A stretch of DNA of 41,509 nt, from positions 1 through 41,509 of the forward strand of contig JAEPKX010000012.1 in assembly GCA_021375695.1 (NCBI GenBank), in the 5' to 3' direction. Positions 24,006 to 33,242 of the stretch are shown here, piece by piece (the stretch's first letter is position 1; each line of letters begins with the position of its first letter). Under the pieces are notes generated by a model, which saw only the letters and a program-made list of their open reading frames with translations, had not been told where the DNA came from and did not search any database. The stretch comes from Candidatus Igneacidithiobacillus taupoensis. Its GTDB lineage: Bacteria; Pseudomonadota; Gammaproteobacteria; Acidithiobacillales; Acidithiobacillaceae. Made by a program: the position numbers and the translations under genes.

Positions 24006-25804
24006 GGAAAGAAGCTAAGGGCTGCGGTGCGGAGCAGATTCATTGGCGCTTGGATGATCTATATCAGGATCGTGAGGATCCGCGCCTGGCAGCAGATTTG
24101 TTGTGGGCGCAGGAAAAGGCTGTGGAGTTTGAGCGCAACTATCGGGGGCGGCTTGCGGAGCTTTCCAGCGCGGAGCTTTCCAGCGCTTTGGAGCAATTGG
24201 AGGCCATTCGCCAGCGCCTGGCGCGATTGGGAGCGTATCGCTATTTGAGTTACGTTACCCATGCCGATGATCCCCGCTATGGTGCAGAACTGCAGCAATA
24301 TCAGGAGGAAGCCACCCAAGTCGAAAATCGCTTGATTTTTTTTGATATTGCCTGGAACCAGTTGGACCCGGGGCAAGTCGAGATCCTGCTGGCTGACCCC
24401 ATACTTGCCCACTGGGTCCATTTGCTGCGGCGATGGCGACAATATGCTCCTCATTTGCGCCAGGAGAGTGAAGAACAACTTCTGGCCGAAAAACGGGTTA
24501 CCGGCCGCAGTCTCTGGGAACGGCTTTTTGATGAGACGCTCACCGAGATGCGTTTTCCCCTGGATGGTCGAAATTGCACCGAACAGGAGTTGCTGAGCAA
24601 GCTGTCAGACCCCGATCGAGATCTTCGCCGCCGGGCGGCTGAATCCCTGAGCCATGGGCTGCAAGAGAGAATCCATACCTTGACCTTTTGTTTCAATGCC
24701 ATCCTCGCGGACAAGGCCCTGGACGATCGCCTGCGGAATTATCCCCATTGGTTGGCCGAGCGCAACCTCGCCAACGAGATCGAGGACGAGATGGTACAAG
24801 CCCTGGAGCAGGCGGTAGTACAGCGCTACCCCCTGGTTTCCCGTTATTATCGCCTCAAGGCGCGACTGCTGGGCTATGAACCCCTGCGGGATTATGACCG
24901 CTATGCCCCATTGCCAGGCAGTTCTCGTTCCTATTCCTGGGAGGAATGTCGGGAGATCGTGCTTGGCGCCTTCCAGGATTTTTCACCGCTGCTGGCCGAT
25001 ATTGGCAGCCGTTTTTTTGCGGAGCAGTGGATCGATGCAGCCTTGGCACCGGGCAAGCGCGGGGGGGCTTTTGCCCATCCGGTCACACCCGACGTGCATC
25101 CCTATCTGCTGGTCAACTATACGGGCACGGTTCGTGATGTAATGACCGTGGCCCACGAGTTGGGGCACGGTATTCATCAATATCTGGCCCGGGAACAGGG
25201 CTTTCTCAATGCCGATACCCCCCTCACCACGGCAGAGACGGCCTCGGTATTTAGCGAAATGCTCACCTTTGAGCGCCTCTTGCGTGGGGAGACAGACGAA
25301 CGGCAACGCCTTGCTCTGCTTTGTGGCAAGATTGAAGACGCCTTTGCCACCGTTTTTCGGCAAATGGCCATGCATCGCTTTGAAGCGGCCATGCATACGA
25401 CCAGGCGCCAGGAAGGAGAGTTGGACAAAGAGCGCCTGGCAGCCCTCTGGCTCGCTACCCAAAGCGAGCAGTTTGGCGGTAGTGTGGAGCTTTCCGAAGG
25501 CTATCGCTGGTGGTGGAGCTATATCCCTCATTTCATTGGTTCGCCGGGTTATGTGTATGCCTATGCCTTTGGCGAGTTGCTGACCCTGGCCTTGTTCCAA
25601 CGCTACCGCGCCCAGGGCGAGGCTTTTGTTCCTGGATATGTGGAGATGCTCCGCTTGGGGGGCAGTCGTTCCCCCGCTGCGGTGGTAGCTGTTGCAGGGG
25701 AAGATCTGCACGATCCGGGCCTCTGGGAGCGGGCATTGGATTATCTGGAAGAGATGGTTGCGCAAGCCGAGGCCCTGGCGGGAGGACAGTACTATGCGCG
25801 ATGA
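24002..25804 (+). CDS. pepF: M3 family oligoendopeptidase (PepF type)
   Basis: A zinc metallopeptidase cleaving short peptides in the cytoplasm. The zinc motif HELGH is at residues 385-389 (VAHELGHGIHQYL), with the third ligand expected in TAETASVFSEM. GYRWWWSYIPHFIGSPGYVYAYAFGELL is the typical C-terminal substrate region with Tyr and His. I chose TTG 24002, overlapping the DUF1841 stop as TTGA, with GGAGAGGGG just upstream, giving 600 residues; the ATG at 23957 would lie well inside the previous gene. Its end overlaps fumC by 11 bp. Confidence 0.9.
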   Translation: MRKEAKGCGAEQIHWRLDDLYQDREDPRLAADLLWAQEKAVEFERNYRGRLAELSSAELSSALEQLEAIRQRLARLGAYRYLSYVTHADDPRYGAELQQYQEEATQVENRLIFFDIAWNQLDPGQVEILLADPILAHWVHLLRRWRQYAPHLRQESEEQLLAEKRVTGRSLWERLFDETLTEMRFPLDGRNCTEQELLSKLSDPDRDLRRRAAESLSHGLQERIHTLTFCFNAILADKALDDRLRNYPHWLAERNLANEIEDEMVQALEQAVVQRYPLVSRYYRLKARLLGYEPLRDYDRYAPLPGSSRSYSWEECREIVLGAFQDFSPLLADIGSRFFAEQWIDAALAPGKRGGAFAHPVTPDVHPYLLVNYTGTVRDVMTVAHELGHGIHQYLAREQGFLNADTPLTTAETASVFSEMLTFERLLRGETDERQRLALLCGKIEDAFATVFRQMAMHRFEAAMHTTRRQEGELDKERLAALWLATQSEQFGGSVELSEGYRWWWSYIPHFIGSPGYVYAYAFGELLTLALFQRYRAQGEAFVPGYVEMLRLGGSRSPAAVVAVAGEDLHDPGLWERALDYLEEMVAQAEALAGGQYYAR

Positions 25805-27200
25805 GCGGGATAGTCTGGGGGTGGTAAGGGTGGCCGACGAGGTCCTCTGGGGGGCACAGACCCAGCGTTCCTTGCACTGCTTTGCCATTGGCGAAGAGCG
25901 GATGCCCCTGGCCATTATCCATGCTTTGGCCCAGATCAAGGCCGTCGCAGCCGAGGTGAATGCGGCATTGGGATTGCTGGATGCCAGGCTGGCCCATGGG
26001 ATTGCCCAGGCGGCGCGGGAGATCGCCATGGGCTACTGGGACGAGCACTTTCCGTTACGCGTCTGGCAAACGGGCAGCGGTACCCAAAGCAATATGAATG
26101 TCAACGAGGTCATTGCCAATCTGGCCAATGAGCGGATGGGCGGGCAACGGGGAGCGAAGGCGCCAGTGCACCCCAACGACCATGTGAATCTGGGACAATC
26201 CTCCAATGATGTTTTCCCTGCCGCTTTGCATCTGGCGACGGCCTTGCGCTTTCATCGGGTCTTTCTCCCTGCTTTGGATCGCCTGGAGGGGCTTTTGTAC
26301 CACCGTAGCCAGGAATTTGCGGAGATCCTGAAGGTTGGCCGGACCCATCTCATGGACGCGGTCCCCTTGCGCTTGGGTCAGGAATTCTCCGGCTATGTGG
26401 ACCAGTTGCGCCAGGGTCGGGAGGGGTTGCTGTCGGCGGCGGCTGGGCTCGAGGCCCTGGCACTGGGGGCTACCGCGGTGGGTACGGGCCTCAATACCCA
26501 TCCGGACTTTGCGGCACAAGTCTGCGCCAAGCTCGCGCAGGAGACGGGTCTTGCTTGCCACCCTGCTGTTAATCCCTTTGCGGCATTGGCAGGTCATGAG
26601 ACACTTTGCCAGTTGAGCGGGCAGTTGCGCAGCCTGGCCATGTCCCTCCTCAAAATTGCCAATGATATCCGCTGGATGGGATCGGGACCACGGGCCGGTT
26701 TAGGGGAGTTGGCATTGCCCGAGAACGAACCGGGCTCTTCCATTATGCCCGGCAAGGTCAACCCCACCCAGGCCGAGGCCCTCAGCATGGTCTGTGTGCA
26801 GGTCTTCGGCAATGATGCGACGGTGGCCTTTGCCGCCTCCCAAGGGAATTTTGAACTAAACGTCTACAAACCGGTCATTGGTTACAATGTCTTGCAAAGC
26901 CTGCAGCTTCTGGCTGATGCCATGGATTCTTTTGCCGAACACTGCGTGCGCGGTCTGATGCCTCGCCAAGATGTTTTGCGGCGACATCTGGAAAACTCCC
27001 TCATGCTGGTCACGGCCCTGGTGCCCAAGATTGGTTATGAGCAGGCTGCGGCGATTGCGCAAAGAGCCCATGTCCAGGGAATAAGCCTGCGGGAAGCGGC
27101 CATGGCCCATGGTCTTTCGGCAGCAGAACTTGACGAACTCTTGCGTCCGGAGCAGATGTTGGCACCGATGCGGCGCGCAAAAGACAAGACTTTGGGGTAG
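25794..27200 (+). CDS. fumC: Fumarate hydratase class II
   Basis: Interconverts fumarate and malate in the TCA cycle; iron-free and therefore resistant to oxidants. Motifs: TGSGTQSNMNVNEVIAN, HPNDHVNLGQSSND, GRTHLMDAVPLRLGQEFSGY and the signature GSSIMPGKVNP at 314-324. Length 468 is normal. ATG 25794 has GGAGG 8 nt upstream and overlaps pepF; the open frame further upstream is a shadow. Confidence 0.96.
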   Translation: MRDERDSLGVVRVADEVLWGAQTQRSLHCFAIGEERMPLAIIHALAQIKAVAAEVNAALGLLDARLAHGIAQAAREIAMGYWDEHFPLRVWQTGSGTQSNMNVNEVIANLANERMGGQRGAKAPVHPNDHVNLGQSSNDVFPAALHLATALRFHRVFLPALDRLEGLLYHRSQEFAEILKVGRTHLMDAVPLRLGQEFSGYVDQLRQGREGLLSAAAGLEALALGATAVGTGLNTHPDFAAQVCAKLAQETGLACHPAVNPFAALAGHETLCQLSGQLRSLAMSLLKIANDIRWMGSGPRAGLGELALPENEPGSSIMPGKVNPTQAEALSMVCVQVFGNDATVAFAASQGNFELNVYKPVIGYNVLQSLQLLADAMDSFAEHCVRGLMPRQDVLRRHLENSLMLVTALVPKIGYEQAAAIAQRAHVQGISLREAAMAHGLSAAELDELLRPEQMLAPMRRAKDKTLG

Positions 27201-27216
27201 TGAAAAGGAAAAGCAC

Positions 27217-28341
27217 ATGATTTTGATTCTGGAGCCAGATCTGCAGGAAAATTCGGTAGCGTATCAGGCCATGACCCGTTTTCTGGACGGTTTGGCAGGT
27301 ATCGAATACCGGATACATCGGGTGCAAGGGGCCGAAGAGCTGCTCCGCGAGGTGTATCTGATTGGCAATACCCAGTCTCTGGATTTGGCCCAGATGGAGG
27401 CCCTGCCCGGGGTAGCCAAGGCTATCCGCGTGTCCCGCGAGTATCGGGTTCTGGGGCGGCATCATAATGATGTGCGCGGCAATGGTTTTACCTACAATGG
27501 GGTCCATTTCAGCCAGGATAGCCTGCATGTCTTTGCGGGGCTTTGTGCCGTCGATACCCGCGAACATGTGGAGCAGATGATGCGGGCCCTCCAGGAAAAT
27601 GGACAGGTCTGCACGCGCATGGGGGCTTACAAGCCGCGGACCAGCCCCTATGCCTTTCAGGGTCACGGTTCGGCGTGTCTTCCCTATGTTTTTGAGCTGG
27701 CAGGGAAATACGGGATCAAGGTCATTGCCATGGAGATCCTCCACGAAAGCCATATGGACGAGATTCGTCAGGCCCTGGAACAGACCGGAAATCCCACGGG
27801 AGTCATGCTCCAGATCGGTACCCGCAATACCCAGAATTTTGAGTTATTGAAGGCGGTGGGGCGGCAGCAGGATTTTCCGGTGCTGCTCAAACGGGGTTTT
27901 GGCATCACCCTGGAAGAATCCCTCAATGCTGCCGAATATCTGGCCTCGGAGGGAAATAACCGGGTGATCTTTGGTCTACGTGGTATGAAGAGTAATTTGG
28001 GAGACCCCCACCGCAATTTCGTGGATTTTGCCCAGGTTCCAGTGGTCAAGCGTCTGACCCGTATGCCCGTGTGCATCGATCCCTCCCACTCGGTAGGGAG
28101 TAGAGATACCGGTCCCGATGGTATTCCTGATATTTTTCAGGTTACCGCCCAGGGAATTGTTGCCGGTGCCAACATGGTACTGGTGGATTTTCATCCCGAT
28201 CCGGCAACGGCCCTGGTGGATGGCCCGCAGGCGCTTCTTCTCAAGGAGTTGCCCTGGTTTCTGGAAGACGTGCGGCTGGCCCGGGAAACCTACGAGGAAC
28301 GTTGTCTTTTGGCCGGTGCCCAAAGAGAAGCCGGCGCCTAG
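27217..28341 (+). CDS. DAHP synthase (class I beta type), divergent at several conserved sites
   Basis: First step of the shikimate pathway: phosphoenolpyruvate plus erythrose-4-phosphate. The N-terminal 80 residues look like the ferredoxin-like regulatory domain of Thermotoga-type enzymes. The barrel has GAYKPRTSPYAFQG, IQIGTRNTQNF, LLKRGF (Lys225), DPSHSVGSRD (His291) and a metal Asp335. Unusual are GLCAVD (Cys110) where the family has GPCSVE, GLRG (253-256) in place of CERG, and VDFHP (Asp324) where the metal-binding Glu is expected. Cys, His and Asp ligands remain. ATG 27217 has AAGGA 8 nt upstream. It could be a genuine variant DAHP synthase or a paralogue with altered substrate. Confidence 0.82.
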   Translation: MILILEPDLQENSVAYQAMTRFLDGLAGIEYRIHRVQGAEELLREVYLIGNTQSLDLAQMEALPGVAKAIRVSREYRVLGRHHNDVRGNGFTYNGVHFSQDSLHVFAGLCAVDTREHVEQMMRALQENGQVCTRMGAYKPRTSPYAFQGHGSACLPYVFELAGKYGIKVIAMEILHESHMDEIRQALEQTGNPTGVMLQIGTRNTQNFELLKAVGRQQDFPVLLKRGFGITLEESLNAAEYLASEGNNRVIFGLRGMKSNLGDPHRNFVDFAQVPVVKRLTRMPVCIDPSHSVGSRDTGPDGIPDIFQVTAQGIVAGANMVLVDFHPDPATALVDGPQALLLKELPWFLEDVRLARETYEERCLLAGAQREAGA

Positions 28342-28349
28342 GCGTCAGT

Positions 28350-30347
28350 CTATTTGACCCGCATTCCCGGGCGGGCACCGCTATCAGGGCTCAACAAGAA
28401 AGGGCCGGCCTCACTATCGCTGGCGGCCAGGACCATGCCTTCGGACAGGCCAAATCGCATCTTGCGGGGGGCGAGATTGGCAACCATGACCGTAAGTCTG
28501 CCGACGAGTTGGGCAGGGTCGTAGCTGCTTTTGATGCCGGCGAAGACCGATCGGGTTTTTTCTTCGCCAATATCGAGAGTCAGGTGAAGGAGCTTGTCGG
28601 CACCTGCCACGGTCTCGGCGGCCACGATCCTGGCAATGCGCAAGTCCACCTTGCCAAAGTCCTCGATGCTGATGAACGCATCTGTAGGGATCTCGGGAGC
28701 GGAAGCTGGAATGGTTTCACTGGGTTGAATGAGGGCATCCACCTGGCTCTTCTCCATCCGCTGTAAAAGATGCTCGTAGCTTGCAATGGAATGCTTGAGC
28801 AAGGGGTGGGTGACTCCATCCCAGTCCAGGGAGCAGCGCAGAAATGCCAGAGATCGCTCGCTGAGCTTTGGTACGATGGGATGCAAGAGTGTCATGAGCA
28901 AGCGAAAGCCGTTGAGGGTACAGGTGGCCACCTGCTGCAAGCGGTCGCGACGACTTTCTTCCTTGGCGAGGAGCCATGGGGCCTCGCGGTCCACATAGGC
29001 ATTGACCTGATCGGCCAGGGCCATGATTTCGCGGACGGCGCGGGCATAATCGCGCTGTTCATAGGCCTGGCCAACGCTTTCCCGTTGATGTACCAAGGAG
29101 TCGTAAAAGCTTTGGTCAGGGCCGAGACTGGCACCTAGTTTGCCGTCGAAATAGCGATGGATGAAGCCCGCGGCGCGGGAGGCCAGATTGACGACCTTGC
29201 CCACCAGATCACCGTTTCCTTTGTGCAGGAAGTCCTCGAGATTGAGGTCCAGATCTTCGACGTGGGGATTGAGCTTGCTGGCAAAATAGTAGCGCAGGAA
29301 TTCCGGATCCAGGTGCTCCAGATATTGTCTGGCGGTGATGGAGGTGCCCCGGGATTTGCTCATTTTGGCGCCATTGACGGTAAGATGGCCATGGGCAAAG
29401 ACCCCGTTGGGTAAGCGATGGCCGGAGCCCTTGAGGAGGGCCGGCCAAAAAAGTGCATGGAAGTAAATGATGTCCTTGCCGATGAAATGATAAAGCTCGA
29501 CGCTGGCGTCGGGACCCCAAAACATCCCAAAGTCGCGACCCTGCTGTCGACACCAATGGAGGGTGGCAGCCATGTAGCCTGGCAGAGCGTCCAGCCAGAC
29601 ATAAAAGAATTTGCCCGGGGCGTCGGGAATGGGAATGCCAAAATAGGGAGCGTCACGGCTGATGTCCCAGTCGCTCAGGCCGTGGGCGAACCATTCTTCC
29701 AGTTTGTTGGCCATTTCCGGTTGGAGGGTGCCACTATGAATCCAGTGGTGGAGAAAGTCCTGAAAGTCTGGAAGCTGGAAAAAATAATGTTCGGACCGGC
29801 GGCGTTCCGGCCGAGCTCCGGAAATGGCAGAGACCGGATCAAGGAGATCCGTAGGGCTGTAGGTGGCGCCACAGATCTCGCAGTTGTCGCCATACTGGTC
29901 CGGAGCCTTGCAACGTGGACAGGTACCGCGAATGAATCGATCCGGCAGGAAGATTTTGGCAACCGGGTCGTAGGCCTGTTCGATTTCGCGGATTTCAATG
30001 AGTTCGGCTGCCCGCAATGCCCGGTAGAGTTCCTGGGAAATCTCGAAGTTTTCTGGGGAATGGGTGCTATGGTAGAGAGTAAAGTCGATGTGGAAATCCG
30101 CAAAGTCGCGGCTGTGTTCCTGGTGCATGCGGGTGATGAGCTCTTCGGGACTGATCCCTTCCCGCTGGGCCCGCAGCATGATGGGAGTACCGTGGGCATC
30201 GTCGGCACAAAAATAAAGACACTCGTGACCGCGAAGGCGCTGGTAACGCACCCAGATGTCAGTCTGGGTATATTCCACCAGATGCCCCAGATGCAAGGGG
30301 CCGTTGGCATAGGGGAGCGCGCTGGTTACCAGGATCTGTCTGTTCAT
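28350..30347 (-). CDS. metG: Methionyl-tRNA synthetase
   Basis: Charges tRNA-Met in the cytoplasm. HIGH motif HLGH at 19-22, KMSKS at 328-332, zinc knuckle CPRC...CEIC (around 145-160), and a C-terminal EMAP/Trbp111-like tRNA-binding domain beginning at about residue 560 ([15 protein letters not shown]). Length 665 matches the long, dimeric form. It ends 8 bp from the DAHP synthase gene on the other strand; no hairpin is visible between them. Confidence 0.97.
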   Translation of the reverse strand: MNRQILVTSALPYANGPLHLGHLVEYTQTDIWVRYQRLRGHECLYFCADDAHGTPIMLRAQREGISPEELITRMHQEHSRDFADFHIDFTLYHSTHSPENFEISQELYRALRAAELIEIREIEQAYDPVAKIFLPDRFIRGTCPRCKAPDQYGDNCEICGATYSPTDLLDPVSAISGARPERRRSEHYFFQLPDFQDFLHHWIHSGTLQPEMANKLEEWFAHGLSDWDISRDAPYFGIPIPDAPGKFFYVWLDALPGYMAATLHWCRQQGRDFGMFWGPDASVELYHFIGKDIIYFHALFWPALLKGSGHRLPNGVFAHGHLTVNGAKMSKSRGTSITARQYLEHLDPEFLRYYFASKLNPHVEDLDLNLEDFLHKGNGDLVGKVVNLASRAAGFIHRYFDGKLGASLGPDQSFYDSLVHQRESVGQAYEQRDYARAVREIMALADQVNAYVDREAPWLLAKEESRRDRLQQVATCTLNGFRLLMTLLHPIVPKLSERSLAFLRCSLDWDGVTHPLLKHSIASYEHLLQRMEKSQVDALIQPSETIPASAPEIPTDAFISIEDFGKVDLRIARIVAAETVAGADKLLHLTLDIGEEKTRSVFAGIKSSYDPAQLVGRLTVMVANLAPRKMRFGLSEGMVLAASDSEAGPFLLSPDSGARPGMRVK

Positions 30348-30376
30348 GGCTTGGCAATGGGCTCAATAGAAAAATT

Positions 30377-30398
30377 CATGGCCAATGATCATGCCATG
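30377..30398. promoter_or_regulatory. Inverted repeat between metG and pepP
   Basis: CATGGC (30377-30382) and GCCATG (30393-30398) flank an inner ATGATCAT palindrome in the divergent promoter region. A possible operator or chance; no clear -10/-35 boxes could be fixed here. Confidence 0.2.
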
Positions 30399-30450
30399 AG
30401 CACCCGGCCTTGTGCTAGCATGACCCATTGGTTTGCGATGGTAGGAAGGA

Positions 30451-31770
30451 ATGATGGATTACCGCTTGCGTCGACAAAGACTCTTACGGCAGCTCGGAGA
30501 AAAGGGAATTCTGATTGTTCCTACAGCAACGGAACAGGTGCGCAGTCGTGACGTGTATTTTCCTTTCCGGCCAGACAGCGATTTCCTCTACCTGACGGGT
30601 TTCGGGGAACCTGAGGCGATGCTGGTGCTGCTGCCCGGACGAGCAGAGGGGCAAGAAATCCTTTTTTGTCGGGAGCGCGATCCCGAACGGGAAACCTGGG
30701 ATGGACGGCGTCTGGGGGTTGATGCGGCGCGGGATTTCTGTGGGGTAGATCAGTGTTTTGATATCCGCCAAGTGGACGAACTGCTACCGGGTCTGCTGGA
30801 AAATCGGGAGATCCTGGTCTACCCCATGGGGCGCAGCATGGACTTTGACGAGCGGGTTCTGCGCTGGCGTCGGCAGGCCCAAGCCCGCAGCCGACAGGGG
30901 ATCAGGTATCCAGTGGAGTTGGTGGATCTGGGACATCTCTTGCATGAACAACGTCTCTATAAAGATCCACAGGAGCAGGAGCGCTTGCGCGCGGCCGTGG
31001 GCTTGAGTGCCGCTGGCCACCGCCATGGCATGCGGCAGTGTCGTCCAGGGTTGCACGAATACGCCCTCCAGGCCGAGATCGAATATGTCTTTGCCCGTCA
31101 GGGGGCCAGGAGTGTGGCCTACCCGAGTATTGTCGGTTCAGGGAGTAATGGCTGTATTCTCCATTACACCGAAAACCTCGCCGAAATGCAGGATGGGGAC
31201 CTGGTACTAGTGGATGCGGGGGCGGAGCTGGACGGTTATTGCGGGGATATTACCCGTACCTATCCTGTCAATGGGATCTTCAGCCCGGCCCAGCGAGACA
31301 TTTACGAACTGGTCCTGGCCAGCCAGCTGGCGGCCATCGAGGCGGTCCAAGTGGGCCGTTCGGTCAATGACTATCACGAGGCAGCCGTCGGAGTCCTGGT
31401 AGAGGGATTGCGGGACCTGGGGATTCTGCAGGAGAGCCGGGAGGAAATCCTGGAGCGGCAACTCTATCGCAGTTTTTATATGCATCGTACCGGTCATTGG
31501 CTCGGTATGGATGTCCATGATGTGGGGCACTACCGTGGGCAGGATGGGCAGTGGCGTCTGCTGGAAGAAGGAATGGTCTTGACGGTGGAGCCGGGACTCT
31601 ACTTTGCCCCCGACAACCCGGCCACCCCCGACCGCTACCGCGGCATTGGTATCCGCATCGAGGATGATATCCTGGTCAGCAAGCAAGGCCCGCAAATTCT
31701 CTCGGAGGGTGCCCCCAAAAGTATCGGGGAAATCGAGGAGCTCATGGCCTTGGGCGGAGTCTTCCAATAA
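30451..31770 (+). CDS. pepP: Xaa-Pro aminopeptidase
   Basis: Removes N-terminal residues before proline. The N-terminal domain has YRLRRQRLLRQLG and FPFRPDSDFLYLTGF; the M24 catalytic domain has dinuclear metal ligands Asp255 and Asp266 (LVDAGAELDGYCGDITRTYP), His in HRTGHWLGMDVHDVG, Glu in LTVEPGLYF and Glu in IRIEDDI. Length 439 is normal. The start is ATG 30451 or ATG 30454; GGAAGGA lies directly before, which favours the second. Confidence 0.95.
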   Translation: MMDYRLRRQRLLRQLGEKGILIVPTATEQVRSRDVYFPFRPDSDFLYLTGFGEPEAMLVLLPGRAEGQEILFCRERDPERETWDGRRLGVDAARDFCGVDQCFDIRQVDELLPGLLENREILVYPMGRSMDFDERVLRWRRQAQARSRQGIRYPVELVDLGHLLHEQRLYKDPQEQERLRAAVGLSAAGHRHGMRQCRPGLHEYALQAEIEYVFARQGARSVAYPSIVGSGSNGCILHYTENLAEMQDGDLVLVDAGAELDGYCGDITRTYPVNGIFSPAQRDIYELVLASQLAAIEAVQVGRSVNDYHEAAVGVLVEGLRDLGILQESREEILERQLYRSFYMHRTGHWLGMDVHDVGHYRGQDGQWRLLEEGMVLTVEPGLYFAPDNPATPDRYRGIGIRIEDDILVSKQGPQILSEGAPKSIGEIEELMALGGVFQ

Positions 31771-31772
31771 GG

Positions 31773-31797
31773 AAGCCCATCAGGAGTTGATGGGCTT
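31773..31797. terminator. Hairpin between convergent pepP and the 3D-domain gene
   Basis: A perfect 10-bp stem AAGCCCATCA / TGATGGGCTT with a 5-base loop. It overlaps the last codons of the minus-strand gene. It has only weak T-rich sequence on either side, so it may serve as a bidirectional, partly Rho-dependent terminator. Confidence 0.5.
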
Positions 31798-32331
31798 GGT
31801 CTGCCTGGGGCTGAGGATGCGCAAACGGGCCTGATGTACCCCAAAATCCACAGCCTGCTGGACGTTACCCATGAGAATGTCGGCGGCCATATGGTAACGG
31901 GCATTCATGGTATCCCAGACCACCCCTCGAATTACCTGCCCGCTGCGCAGCACGATCTCCACCTGTTCACCGCAACGATTACCGCCATCGGGACGAAAGA
32001 AAAGATCCTGGGACAAAGCAATCTGATTGGGTCGGGTGGGACCGCAAGCAGACATGGCTGGGTCGCTGTTGGTTTGCCAGGCTACGGCATTGTAGGCGGT
32101 AACTCTCTGCAGAAAGAGGGGGGTGTGGCCAACGAGTATGTCCCCATCGCCCTCGCTCTTTCCAGCCACGGGGTTGCTGACTGTCCCCAGCGCGGAACTT
32201 TCCTGGGTCTGTTTCGCTAATACCTGCTGTTGCAGGGTTAATGGTACATCCGGAACGGAAGTAGCAATCACGTTGGGTAGGAAGCTTGCCAAGAGCACAA
32301 TTCCTAGCCCGGCGCCAATTTTTTCCAACAA
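31780..32331 (-). CDS. Exported 3D-domain (double-psi beta-barrel) protein
   Basis: A 183-residue protein with an N-terminal hydrophobic segment (about 4-22, signal peptide or anchor). The 3D domain covers about 76-175: VTAYNAVAWQTNSDPAMSACG, IALSQDLFF, GEQVEIVLRSGQVIRGVVWDTMNARY, ADILMGNVQQAVDFGV, which ends in the usual vDfG pattern with conserved Asp residues. Such domains occur in lytic transglycosylases and cell-wall proteins (MltA, YuiC, RlpA-like fold), so a cell-wall role is likely. It is short and has no other catalytic domain. Confidence 0.7.
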   Translation of the reverse strand: MLEKIGAGLGIVLLASFLPNVIATSVPDVPLTLQQQVLAKQTQESSALGTVSNPVAGKSEGDGDILVGHTPLFLQRVTAYNAVAWQTNSDPAMSACGPTRPNQIALSQDLFFRPDGGNRCGEQVEIVLRSGQVIRGVVWDTMNARYHMAADILMGNVQQAVDFGVHQARLRILSPRQTKPINS

Positions 32332-32397
32332 CCAAACTTCTCCTTCTGTCGCAGGACCCTCTTCGTGGCTGGGGCGTTAGTACGCCTTCTCCTGGAG

Positions 32398-32436
32398 CAA
32401 TAGTTTATGGGAATCAGACTATTGCAAAATTCCCAT
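32398..32436. repeat. Two interleaved inverted repeats (A-B-A'-B')
   Basis: CAATAGT (32398-32404) pairs with ACTATTG (32418-32424), and ATGGGAAT (32407-32414) pairs with ATTCCCAT (32429-32436). Both are perfect, and the order makes the two hairpins mutually exclusive or able to form an H-type pseudoknot. It lies in the AT-rich gap between the coaX 3' end and the 3D-domain gene. Confidence 0.6.
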
Positions 32437-32492
32437 GATAAATCAATATATTGTAAATTATCCTTTCTAAACAATCTGCTAAGATCTTTTCC

Positions 32493-33242
32493 TCAGTCTT
32501 TTTCTGATGATGAGCCAGCACGTACCAATTGAAAAAAACCATCCAGCAGCAAATCGGGTTGGACTTCCGCCGCGGGTAAGGCAGCGGCCAGGGTGGGAGC
32601 GTCGCCGCCCGTAAGGAGGATGCGGCCACCCGGATAGTGTTTTTGAAAGTGAGATATGGCGGACCCCAGCGCACCCAGGGTGCCATGCCAGACCCCGGCA
32701 AAGATGGCTTCCTCGGTACCGTTGCCAAGCCATCCATGGCTGGGAAAAGAACCCTCCAGATCCGGCAACAAGGCGGTATCTTGGCGCAGGGCGCGCAGTT
32801 GACTGCGCAGTCCCGGAAGAATTTGCCCACCCAGGAAGTGATCCTGATGGAGGCAATCGATGGTGATGGCGGTCCCGGCATCAATGACCAGGGCGCTGCC
32901 GCCAGAAATCATACGCTGTGCGCCCAAAAGGCAGCAGCGCCGATCAAAGCCCAGACTTTGGGGGGGGGAATAATGATTGGGGAGGAGTTGGTGAAATCGT
33001 TCGGGATCCCAGGATGGGAGCTGTAGCATTGCCAATTCCTGTTTCCATGCGGCGACTTGTTGGGGAACGACGCCGGCGATGTACGCGGGTTCTTCCTGCC
33101 AATACTCGTGCCAGTGTTGGGGGAGTTGGGCGCGCACTTGAGGGGGGGGGAGGGTGCTGGAAAAGCGTTCTTTTTCCCAATGTGGGCCCTCTGCCCGGCG
33201 GGCCACCAGGGTATGGGTATTACCCACGGCGATCAGAATCAT
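32493..33242 (-). CDS. coaX: Type III pantothenate kinase, unusual phosphate loop
   Basis: First step of coenzyme A synthesis. A 249-residue protein with GFDRRCCLLGA, DAGTAITID (Asp121, Asp129), GGQILPGLRSQL and LTGGDA, all class III signatures. The N-terminal phosphate loop, usually D-x-G-N-[ST], reads AVGNTHT, with Ala5 (codon GCC) in place of the catalytic-metal Asp. Start ATG 33242 overlaps the birA stop as ATGA; the long open frame upstream is a shadow of birA. Last gene of the yhbY operon. Confidence 0.85.
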   Translation of the reverse strand: MILIAVGNTHTLVARRAEGPHWEKERFSSTLPPPQVRAQLPQHWHEYWQEEPAYIAGVVPQQVAAWKQELAMLQLPSWDPERFHQLLPNHYSPPQSLGFDRRCCLLGAQRMISGGSALVIDAGTAITIDCLHQDHFLGGQILPGLRSQLRALRQDTALLPDLEGSFPSHGWLGNGTEEAIFAGVWHGTLGALGSAISHFQKHYPGGRILLTGGDAPTLAAALPAAEVQPDLLLDGFFQLVRAGSSSEKD

